In this document: positions 52,022-59,732 of the stretch, piece by piece | How the letters are laid out: each line of letters begins with the position of its first letter | Numbering within the stretch: position 1 is the first letter of the stretch | Assembly (NCBI GenBank): GCA_039818945.1 | Contig: JBCBSZ010000008.1 | Coordinates: 47,416-111,415 of the forward strand | Direction of reading: 5' to 3' | DNA: 64,000 nt | Origin: JBCBSZ01 sp039818945 | GTDB lineage: Bacteria > Actinomycetota > Acidimicrobiia > Acidimicrobiales > Poriferisodalaceae | The notes under the pieces: generated by a model | Databases searched by the model: none | What the model was told of the DNA's origin: nothing | Seen by the model: the letters and a program-made list of their open reading frames with translations, nothing else | Translations under genes and position numbers: made by a program

Positions 52022-54751
52022 TCAGCCCGTCGTGCCGAGGCCGCTGGCGATGGCGTTGACGGTGTTGAGCAGCGACGGCACCAGCTCGTCCTGGTCGCCG
52101 TCGGACGCCTGGCGTCCGCGCCACTCGCCGAGCAGCGCGACCTGCCGACGATGCAGCACCCGCAGGCCGGAGCGGCGAGGGCGCAGGATCGCCTCGGCGT
52201 TGGGCCGGCGCTCGGCGAGCGGGCCGTCGTAGATCCGCTCGAACGCCGCGCCGGTCACGGCGTGCTCCGCGACGATCCGGTCGAGCACGGTCGACCGGAC
52301 GGACGGGTCGACGACCAGCTCGGCGTACTCGGCCATCACCTCGAGGTCCGCCGAGGCGAACGAGGTGGCGCTGTTCGACAGCGCGTAGTGCAGCGGGGGC
52401 CAGTCGAAGGCCGCGTCGAGGAGCGCCTGGGTGGCGGCGGGGTCCTCCGCGTCGAGTCGGGCGAGACCGCTGCCGAGCCCGTACCACCCCGAGAGGAAGA
52501 ACCGCGACTGGCTCCACGAGAAGACCCACGGGATGGCTCGCAGGTCACCCAGGGTTCGGCGGCCGGTCCGCCTCGCCGGCCGGGAACCGATGCGGCTGCG
52601 CTCGATGACGTCGATCGGTGTCGCCTGGGAGAAGAACTGGATCAGCTCCGGCGAACCGACCAGGTCGACATAGGCGGCCCGTGCCGCGGCGGCGAAGCGC
52701 TCCATGACCGGCTCGAGCTCGCGGCGACGCTCGAAGGGCGCGACGGTCGCCGAGCCGGCCCCGGCGAGCAGCGCCTCCAGCTGGAACGTCGCCGTGAGCG
52801 GGTTGGCGTACTTCTGGGCGATCGTCTCGCCCTGCTCGGTCAGGCGGAGATCGCCGCCGGTCGACTCGGCCGGCAGGGCCCGCGCGAACCGGTGGGTCGG
52901 GCCGGCGCCCCGGCTCACGGTGCCGCCGCGGCCGTGGAAGAAGCGGGGCCGGACCCCGGCGTCGCGCGCCGTGTCGGTCAGCTCGATCAGCGCCCGGTGC
53001 ACCGACCAGAGGCTGGCGACGATGCCACCGTCCTTGTTCGAGTCGCTGTAGCCGACCATGACCTGCTGCACGGGCTCGTCCGAGCCACGCTCGCCCGTCT
53101 GGTGGGCCAGGCTGCGCCGCGTCATCGGGTGCGCGAGGAAGTCGCCGAGGATGCTCGGGCTGGCCTGCAGGTCGTCGATCGTCTCGAACAACGGGACCAC
53201 CGGCAGCGGCGCCGCCGGTCCGTCGGGCGTGTCGACGAGCATCCCGACCTCGCGGGCGAAGAGGAAGACCGCGAGGAGATCCGAGGGCGATCGGGTCATG
53301 CTGACGATCAGCGAACCGAGCCCGTCGGCGCCGTGCTCGTCGAGGTGGTCGCGAAGCACCCGGTAGCAGTCCAGGACGGCGTCGGCCTCGGTGCCGAGCC
53401 CGCGCCGGCCGGCCACGGTGAACGGTCGTCCCGAGTCGAGCTCCGCGTCGAGGAAGGCGCGTCGCCGGTCCTCGGGCCAGTCGGGGTAGTCGGCACCACC
53501 CTCCACCCCGGCGGCCACGAGCAGCTGGGACAGCGCGAGGTCGTGGAACCCGCTGTTCTGACGGACGTCGAGCACCGCGAGGTGGAACCCGAACGTCTCG
53601 ACCACCCGGGCGACCCGGGCGGCATGGCGATCGGCGATCCGGTCGGCACCGATGGAGCGCAGGGATCGTTCCAGCAACCGGAGATCGCTCACCAGCTCCG
53701 AGGCTCTCGTGTAGTCCGTCGGCGCAACGCCGTCGGCGTGGGGGAGCCGGGCCACCATGAGGTTGATCGCCTGGCGCCACGGTTCGAGGGGGTTGCGCTC
53801 GGTCGCCGCCTCACCGGCGGGGCCGAGCGCCGCACGCCGGTCGGCGATCCACTCGGCGAGCTCGGGCGGAGCCGGCTGCAGGCGCCCCGACAGCGAGAGC
53901 GTCGCACCGAGCTCGCCGAGCTGCTCGCGCAGCAGCGCGATCGCCTCGCCCCGCAACGTCGCCAACGCCGAGCGCGTGACATCGGCGGTGACGAGCGGGT
54001 GACCGTCGCGGTCGCCGCCCACCCAGGTCCCGAACGACACGCGAGGCCGGGGATGCTCGGCCAGGAGCGTCGGGTCGAGACCGGCGTCGGTCCAGGCGAG
54101 GTCGAAGCGGTCGTCGACCCGGCCGATCACCCCGGGCAGCGCGGTGCGCAGGTAGTGGACGACGTTGCGGAGCTCGAAGCTCACGTCGGGCTTGTCGAGC
54201 AGCACCTCCCCCGAGCGCCAGAGCAGCTCGAGCATGGTCGTGAGGGCGTCGCGCATCCGGTCGCGCTCGGCGTCGGTCCACATCTCGTGCTCGCGATCGA
54301 CGAGCAGCCGGTAGAGCGATCGATGGTGGGCGAGCGCGCTCGCCCGCTTGGCCTCGGTGGGGTGTGCGGTGAAGACCGGCTCGACGACCACGTCGGCGAG
54401 CTGCCGGGCGATCTCCGGCCCGTCGAGGCCACGGTCGAGCATGCGCCGGAGGGCCCGGCCCCAGAGCGCCGAGCTCGCGGTGACGCCCTGCTCGGCCTCC
54501 ATCCGTCGCCGGTGCTGCGTCGCGGCGTTCTCCTCGGCCAGCGACTGGAGCTGGAACATGATGCTGAGCGCGAGCGAGAGCCGGCCGGTGTCGTCGATGT
54601 CGTCGGCGACCGCCGGGTCCTCCGAGCTCAGCGCTTCGGCGATGGCGGGCTGGCCGAGGTCGCGCAGGACCTCGGTCAGGCAATCGGTGAGGAACGTGCG
54701 ATCGGCGAGGACCTTCTCGTCGTCGAACGTCGGGGGTGCGGGGACGACCAT
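52022..54751 (-). CDS. ppc: phosphoenolpyruvate carboxylase
   Basis: 909 residues, normal length. Catalytic His130 is in VFTAHPTEAKR; further signatures are FGTWVGGDRDGHPLVT, VMVGYSDSNKDGG, FHGRGGTVSRGAGPTH and IPWVFSWSQSRF near the end. It adds bicarbonate to PEP to give oxaloacetate, refilling the citric-acid cycle. Followed after 2 nt by the class V aminotransferase gene. Confidence 0.95.
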   Translation of the reverse strand: MVVPAPPTFDDEKVLADRTFLTDCLTEVLRDLGQPAIAEALSSEDPAVADDIDDTGRLSLALSIMFQLQSLAEENAATQHRRRMEAEQGVTASSALWGRALRRMLDRGLDGPEIARQLADVVVEPVFTAHPTEAKRASALAHHRSLYRLLVDREHEMWTDAERDRMRDALTTMLELLWRSGEVLLDKPDVSFELRNVVHYLRTALPGVIGRVDDRFDLAWTDAGLDPTLLAEHPRPRVSFGTWVGGDRDGHPLVTADVTRSALATLRGEAIALLREQLGELGATLSLSGRLQPAPPELAEWIADRRAALGPAGEAATERNPLEPWRQAINLMVARLPHADGVAPTDYTRASELVSDLRLLERSLRSIGADRIADRHAARVARVVETFGFHLAVLDVRQNSGFHDLALSQLLVAAGVEGGADYPDWPEDRRRAFLDAELDSGRPFTVAGRRGLGTEADAVLDCYRVLRDHLDEHGADGLGSLIVSMTRSPSDLLAVFLFAREVGMLVDTPDGPAAPLPVVPLFETIDDLQASPSILGDFLAHPMTRRSLAHQTGERGSDEPVQQVMVGYSDSNKDGGIVASLWSVHRALIELTDTARDAGVRPRFFHGRGGTVSRGAGPTHRFARALPAESTGGDLRLTEQGETIAQKYANPLTATFQLEALLAGAGSATVAPFERRRELEPVMERFAAAARAAYVDLVGSPELIQFFSQATPIDVIERSRIGSRPARRTGRRTLGDLRAIPWVFSWSQSRFFLSGWYGLGSGLARLDAEDPAATQALLDAAFDWPPLHYALSNSATSFASADLEVMAEYAELVVDPSVRSTVLDRIVAEHAVTGAAFERIYDGPLAERRPNAEAILRPRRSGLRVLHRRQVALLGEWRGRQASDGDQDELVPSLLNTVNAIASGLGTTG

Positions 54752-54815
54752 GCCCGGCAGGATATGGAGGGCACGACCGCGGCGCTGCCGGCGCGCCGCG
54801 AGGCGGCCGACGAGG

Positions 54816-56264
54816 TCAACCCTCGGCGACCTCGAAGGCTGCGAGCTCCTCGGCCGAGCGGCCCGCAGCGGCGAGGCCGCTGGCGATCCACTCGTCGATC
54901 CGGCGGTGGAACATGCGCAGCCGGGCCTCCTGGTAGAGGCCGAAGCTCACCGTCGGCTTGCCCGTGCTCTTCAGCCCGGCCTGCACCCGCGGCAGGTTCG
55001 CCATGTCCTGCTCGAAGACGTCGGCGAGGCCGCCCATCGCCTTCGACTCCTTCCACGACTGCTCGAGCGTGAGCCGCTCGGTGTCGGCCGGCGGCGGGCG
55101 CTCCTCGCCGTCCGGCGGCGGGGCCATCCGGTACACGTCCATGAACGACGTGTCGGGCGTCGGACCGGGTCGCCAGCGGTACACGAGCGGCTGGCCGACC
55201 CCGGCCCACGGGGCGAACGCCGGGAACAGGTGGTAGAGGATCGCGTCGAGGATCTCGGAGTCGGAGACGTCGGTGAGGTCGGCCCGGTAGATCCCGCCCA
55301 TGGCGGACCGGAAGGTCTCGGCGACGGCCTGGCGGGCGGTCTGGCCCTCGGCGACCGGGATGGCGCCCTTGCTCGCGTTGCGGTTGGAGAAGGCGGCGTA
55401 GGCATCCGCCACCTGCTGCTCGGTGAGCTCGCCGAGATGCGGGCTCTGCGACCCGAACCCGTTGACGAACCGCGACACGTTCTTCGAGTCGGGCCAGATC
55501 GAGTACTCGCTGTTGGCGTCGGCGGTGAACTCCAGGATCTGCGGGTGGGTCGCGATGACGTGGTACCCCTCGCTGAAGGCCTCCATGACGACCTTCCAGT
55601 TGGCCGGGACCTCCTTCACCGCGTGGAAGGCGATGCGCCGCTCGGCGAAGCTCGGGAAGGCCTCGAAGTGCTCGATCAGCTTGGCGGCGTAGCTCTCGAA
55701 CGGCTCGGCGTCGAGGTCGAAGTTCACGAAGACCCAGCCGGCCCACGTGGCCACCAGGGCCTCGGGGAGGCGGGCGCCGTCGGTCGCCTCGACCACCTGC
55801 GGGAAGTCCCACTGGCAGGGCAGCTCGGCCAGCTCGCCCTCGAGCGACCACCGCCAGCCGTGGAACGGGCAGCGGAAGCTGGCCGCCCTGCCGTCGTCGA
55901 CCCGCAGCTTGGTGCCCCGGTGCAGGCAGGCGTTGTGGAACGCCTTGATCTGTCCCTCGGAGGTGCGGGTGACGATCAGCGACTGGTCGGCGACGTCGTA
56001 GACGACGTGGTCGCCCGCCTTGGGGATCTGATCGACGTGGCAGGCCATCTGCCACGTCCGGCTCCACAGGTGCTCGGCCTCCAGCGCCGCGAACTCCGGC
56101 GACGTGTAGCGCGACTTGGGCACGTCGGCCTGGCCCTGGAACACGTACGACTCGTCGCGCAGCGAGACCGGCACCTCGCGGGTGTCGGTGTCGAGGAGCT
56201 CCTGGAGGCTCGGTCCTGCGCTGCGCGCCTCGCCCGGTCGCTGCTCGGTGCTGGTCATCGCCAT
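54816..56264 (-). CDS. Rieske non-haem iron oxygenase alpha subunit
   Basis: 482 residues. Rieske ligands are Cys113, His115 (ACLHRG), Cys132 and His135 (CPFHGW). Mononuclear iron ligands are His235 and His240 (SEGYHVIATH), preceded by NWKVVMEAF. Such subunits hydroxylate or demethylate aromatic, steroid or quaternary-amine compounds using a separate reductase, which is not encoded here. It is divergent from the acetoacetyl-CoA synthetase gene. Confidence 0.9.
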   Translation of the reverse strand: MAMTSTEQRPGEARSAGPSLQELLDTDTREVPVSLRDESYVFQGQADVPKSRYTSPEFAALEAEHLWSRTWQMACHVDQIPKAGDHVVYDVADQSLIVTRTSEGQIKAFHNACLHRGTKLRVDDGRAASFRCPFHGWRWSLEGELAELPCQWDFPQVVEATDGARLPEALVATWAGWVFVNFDLDAEPFESYAAKLIEHFEAFPSFAERRIAFHAVKEVPANWKVVMEAFSEGYHVIATHPQILEFTADANSEYSIWPDSKNVSRFVNGFGSQSPHLGELTEQQVADAYAAFSNRNASKGAIPVAEGQTARQAVAETFRSAMGGIYRADLTDVSDSEILDAILYHLFPAFAPWAGVGQPLVYRWRPGPTPDTSFMDVYRMAPPPDGEERPPPADTERLTLEQSWKESKAMGGLADVFEQDMANLPRVQAGLKSTGKPTVSFGLYQEARLRMFHRRIDEWIASGLAAAGRSAEELAAFEVAEG

Positions 56265-56344
56265 CCCCTCGTCGTCCCGGTCGACACGTTACGAATTCGC
56301 GGTCGTCGACGCCCAGCCTGGCCGGGGTGTGCGAGAGTCCGGAC

Positions 56345-58270
56345 GTGGAACAGGAGCGTGGCGAGATCCTCTGGGAACCGTCGCCGGCCACGGCGGCCGC
56401 GACCCGGCTGGCGCGGTTCGGTGCCGACCACGGCCACGCCGACTACGGCTCGCTGCACCGGTGGTCGATCGACGACCCGGGAGGTTTCTGGTCGGCGGTC
56501 GGCGACGAGCTCGGCATCATCTGGCACCAGCGGCCGACGACGACGCTCGTCGGCACCGAGCCCGGCGCCGTCACGTGGTTCCCCGGTGGCCGCCTCAACT
56601 ACGCCGAGCACGCGCTCGCCCCCGCCGCGCAGCTCGGCGACGAGCTGGCCGTCATCGAACGGGGCCAGACCCGTGGCGCCGTGGAGACCTCGTGGGCGTC
56701 GCTGGCCGATCAGGTGGCCCGGTGCGCCCGAGGGCTCCGGGAGTTGGGGGTCGAGCCCGGCGACCGGGTCGTCGCCTACGCCCCGAACACCACCGAGACG
56801 CTCGTCGCATTCCTCGCGACGGCGAGCGTGGGTGCGGCGTGGGCGAGCTGCCCGCCGGAGTTCGGCACCGGCGCGGTGATCCAGCGGCTGGGCCAGGTCG
56901 AGCCGAAGGTGCTGCTGGCGGTCGACGGCTACCGGTACGGCACCAAGACCATCGACCGCCGCGACGAGGTCGCCGAGCTGCGAGCCGCCCTGCCCTCGCT
57001 CACCGCGACCGTCGAGCTGGCCTACCTGGGCGTCGGCGACGACACGTGGACCGAGCTGCTCGCGGGCCCACCGCCCGAGCCCATCTCGTTCGAGGCGGTG
57101 CCGGCGGATCACCCGCTCTACGTGCTGTTCAGCTCGGGCACGACCGGCATCCCCAAGGCGATCGTCCACGGCCACGGTGGGATCACCCACGAGCACCTGA
57201 AGTCGATGGTGCTCCACCACGATCTCGGGCCCGGCGAGCGGTTCTGCTGGTTCAGCACCACCGGCTGGATGATGTGGAACTACCTCGTGTCGGGACTGCT
57301 CGCCGGCGCGACCGTCGTGCTCTACGACGGCGATCCCGCCCATCCCGATCTGAACACCCTCTGGCGACTCGCCGACGAGCTCGACGTGACCGTCTTCGGT
57401 GCGTCCGCGCCCTTCCTCGCGGCGTGCCGCAAGGCGGGCCTCGCGCCGGCGCGAGGCCGCCTCCGCCAGCTCGGCTCGACCGGTGCGCCGCTCGCTCCCG
57501 AGGAGTTCCGCTGGATCCGGGACCAGCTCGGAGCGGGCGTCCTGCTCAACTCGATCTCCGGCGGCACCGACGTCTGCACCGCGTTCGTCGGGATGAACCC
57601 GCTGACGCCGGTCCGGGCCGGCGAGATCTCGGGGCCGTTGCTGGGCTGCGACGTCCGCGCCGTCGCCCCCGACGGGACGGACTGCCCGCCCGGCGAGCAG
57701 GGCGAGTTGGCGCTCGTCGCACCGATGCCCTCGATGCCGGTGGCGTTCTGGGGCGACGATGACGGATCCCGTCTGCGCAGCGCCTACTTCGAGCAGCTCC
57801 CCGGTCGCTGGCACCACGGCGACTGGATCACCGTCTTCGACGACGGGGCCTGCGTCATCTCCGGCCGGTCCGACGCGACGCTCAACCGCGGCGGCGTCCG
57901 CCTGGGCACCGCGGACTTCTACTCGACCGTGGAGGAGCTGCCTGAGGTGGCCGACAGCCTCGTCGTCCACCTGGGCACCACCGACGAGCTGGTGCTCTTC
58001 CTCCAGGCCGCCGACGGCGCGGTGCTCGACGACGACGTGCTCGGCACCGTTCGCTCCCGACTCCGCTCCGACCTCTCGCCGCGTCACGTCCCCGACCGGA
58101 TCGAGGTCGTACCGGCCGTGCCGCGCACCCTGTCGGGCAAGAAGCTGGAGGTCCCGGTGAAGCGCCTGCTCGAGGGTGCCGATCCGGCGAGCGTCGCCAG
58201 CGCCGAGTCCCTGGCCGATCCGAGCGTGTTCGACCACTTCGTCGAGCTCGCCCGGCGACGGGAGCCCTAG
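56345..58270 (+). CDS. acetoacetate--CoA ligase
   Basis: 641 residues from GTG 56345 (GTG 56327 also possible; GAGAG fits the later one). The N-terminal ILWEPSPATAAATRLARF and FWSAVGDEL, the long-ligase motif WFPGGRLNYAEH, AMP-binding YVLFSSGTTGIPKAIVHG, TTGWMMWNYLVSGLL, SGGTDVCTAFVG, and the C-terminal catalytic Lys in RTLSGKKLEVPVK all fit acetoacetyl-CoA synthetase. It activates acetoacetate for lipid or ketone-body metabolism. Its 3' end overlaps the convergent thioesterase gene by 4 nt. Confidence 0.9.
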   Translation: MEQERGEILWEPSPATAAATRLARFGADHGHADYGSLHRWSIDDPGGFWSAVGDELGIIWHQRPTTTLVGTEPGAVTWFPGGRLNYAEHALAPAAQLGDELAVIERGQTRGAVETSWASLADQVARCARGLRELGVEPGDRVVAYAPNTTETLVAFLATASVGAAWASCPPEFGTGAVIQRLGQVEPKVLLAVDGYRYGTKTIDRRDEVAELRAALPSLTATVELAYLGVGDDTWTELLAGPPPEPISFEAVPADHPLYVLFSSGTTGIPKAIVHGHGGITHEHLKSMVLHHDLGPGERFCWFSTTGWMMWNYLVSGLLAGATVVLYDGDPAHPDLNTLWRLADELDVTVFGASAPFLAACRKAGLAPARGRLRQLGSTGAPLAPEEFRWIRDQLGAGVLLNSISGGTDVCTAFVGMNPLTPVRAGEISGPLLGCDVRAVAPDGTDCPPGEQGELALVAPMPSMPVAFWGDDDGSRLRSAYFEQLPGRWHHGDWITVFDDGACVISGRSDATLNRGGVRLGTADFYSTVEELPEVADSLVVHLGTTDELVLFLQAADGAVLDDDVLGTVRSRLRSDLSPRHVPDRIEVVPAVPRTLSGKKLEVPVKRLLEGADPASVASAESLADPSVFDHFVELARRREP

Positions 58271-59097
58271 CGGGCGAGCAGCAGCCCGATCTGCCGCGAC
58301 CGGGCGACGAGCGCACCGGTCGAGTCCCACAGCGCTCCGCTCTCGATCATCCGGCCTCCCTGGAGGTCGTCGCACTCGAGGCGGGCCTGCACCCACCCGG
58401 GCGCGGGTCGACGGCGCACGTGGACGGTCAGCTCGATCGTCGGGACCCAGCCGATGTTCCCGACGAAGGGGTACAGCGACGGCGGGAACGCGTCGGCGAA
58501 CAGCGGCAGCGTGCCGCTCGTGGGGGGCGTCCCGTCGCGGAGGCGGATCCAGCCCTCGATGACCGCCCGGTCGCTGCCGCCGGAGATCGACTGCTCGGGG
58601 CGCAGGCGCACGTCGACCCGCGACAGGATCGGCAGCTCGACGCCCTGCGCGAGCTCCGAGCGGTCGACGCAGTCCTCCGGCGCCGGCAGGTCGGGTGCGG
58701 GCAGCGTCAGCTCCGGTGCGCCGTCGGCGCCGGTGCTCAGATCGCTGAAGGCCGCCATGACCTCGAGCCGGGTGGCACCGTCCTGGACGAGGCGGCCGCG
58801 AGCCGTGCCGGTGCGCCGTCCCGACCGGATCAGCTCGGCCCGCACCTCCCCGTCGATGTCGCCCAGACCGGGGCGGAGGAAGTGGGTCGTGACCGAGATC
58901 GGATCGGGGTGGCCGGCCACGTCGCGGAGCGCACGCAGCACCGGGAGCATGGCGTACCCGCCGTTGCTCGCGTCGCCGATGTGCCACGCCCGGGACAGGT
59001 GGGTCGTCCAGATGCCCTCGCCGGCCACCTCGATCGCCGTCTCGAGCTCGATGTCGCTCGGCACCGGCTCGGCGCCCGACGAGGGGTCGCTCGGCAC
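58267..59097 (-). CDS. acyl-CoA thioesterase-like (double hotdog) protein
   Basis: 276 residues from GTG 59097. A double hotdog fold is suggested by HIGDASNGGYAMLPVLRAL, TTHFLRPGLGDIDGEV, GRRTGTARGRLVQDG, and VHVRRRPAPGWVQARLECD with GGRMIESGALWDSTGALVA in the second half, as in TesB-like enzymes. Its start lies inside a 33-nt tandem repeat shared with the end of the upstream PPOX gene, in the same reading frame and only two codons after that gene's TAG. Confidence 0.8.
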   Translation of the reverse strand: MPSDPSSGAEPVPSDIELETAIEVAGEGIWTTHLSRAWHIGDASNGGYAMLPVLRALRDVAGHPDPISVTTHFLRPGLGDIDGEVRAELIRSGRRTGTARGRLVQDGATRLEVMAAFSDLSTGADGAPELTLPAPDLPAPEDCVDRSELAQGVELPILSRVDVRLRPEQSISGGSDRAVIEGWIRLRDGTPPTSGTLPLFADAFPPSLYPFVGNIGWVPTIELTVHVRRRPAPGWVQARLECDDLQGGRMIESGALWDSTGALVARSRQIGLLLAR

Positions 59098-59119
59098 CGG
59101 CTACGCGCCCGACGAGGGG
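59054..59119. repeat. two 33-nt tandem repeats across a gene boundary
   Basis: Unit 1 is 59054-59086 and unit 2 is 59087-59119; they differ at two adjacent bases (59070-59071 class of position, CG versus AC), and a third degenerate start follows at 59120. The unit is 11 codons, so the frame is kept. The two-base difference makes the TAG that ends the PPOX gene where the other copy has GAG. Confidence 0.85.
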
Positions 59120-59607
59120 GCGCTCGGTACCGCCGACCCGTCGCCCCGGCGGGCCTGGTACTCGCGGTCGGCCCGTTTGCCCCGGTAGACCCGCATGTCG
59201 ATGGCGCGGGTGACCTCGGGGCGCAGCTCGAAGAGCAGGCGGTGCTCGGTCTGCATGTTGGCGAAGAAGGCGTCGCGGCCCTCGGCCGGCACGTACCTGT
59301 CGACGAGTCGTCGCGAGGTCGGCCAGATGTCGACGTCGGGCAGCTCGTGGGCCACCACGGTCCCGTCGACGCCCACGTGCCCGGCCACCGGGGTCATCGC
59401 CTCGATGCACAGCGACGCACGGGGATCCACGAAGAGCTGTCGACACCACACCCGCTCGTAGGTCCCGGTGATCCAGAACGATCCCTCGTCGTGGAGGAAC
59501 CACACGGGCACGGTGTAGGGCAGCCCGCTGCGTCGCAGCGTGGCGAGCACGCCGACGTGGGGCTGCTCCAGGAACTCGGCCACGTCGTCCGGCTGCATGC
59601 GGGGCAC
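59101..59607 (-). CDS. PPOX / split-barrel flavin-or-F420 protein
   Basis: 168 residues from GTG 59607 (ATG 59598 also possible). Family pattern: FLEQPHVGVLATLRRSGLPY, TVPVWFLHDEGSFWITG, VDPRASLCIE, and later DRYVPAEGRDAFF and IDMRVYRG. It probably binds FMN or F420. The last residues come from the tandem repeat, and the stop TAG at 59103-59101 is in frame with the thioesterase start at 59097. Confidence 0.78.
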   Translation of the reverse strand: MPRMQPDDVAEFLEQPHVGVLATLRRSGLPYTVPVWFLHDEGSFWITGTYERVWCRQLFVDPRASLCIEAMTPVAGHVGVDGTVVAHELPDVDIWPTSRRLVDRYVPAEGRDAFFANMQTEHRLLFELRPEVTRAIDMRVYRGKRADREYQARRGDGSAVPSAPSSGA

Positions 59608-59732
59608 GGCGTGATGCTACGGCGGGCGAGCGACGATGTGACAGGTGTCATCTCGTGACGCGTCGTACCTGCATCCGGTGCCAGGCTGTCGGGCGTAGTT
59701 CCGAGTAGCCCCCCGATTCGGAGTCCAACCAG

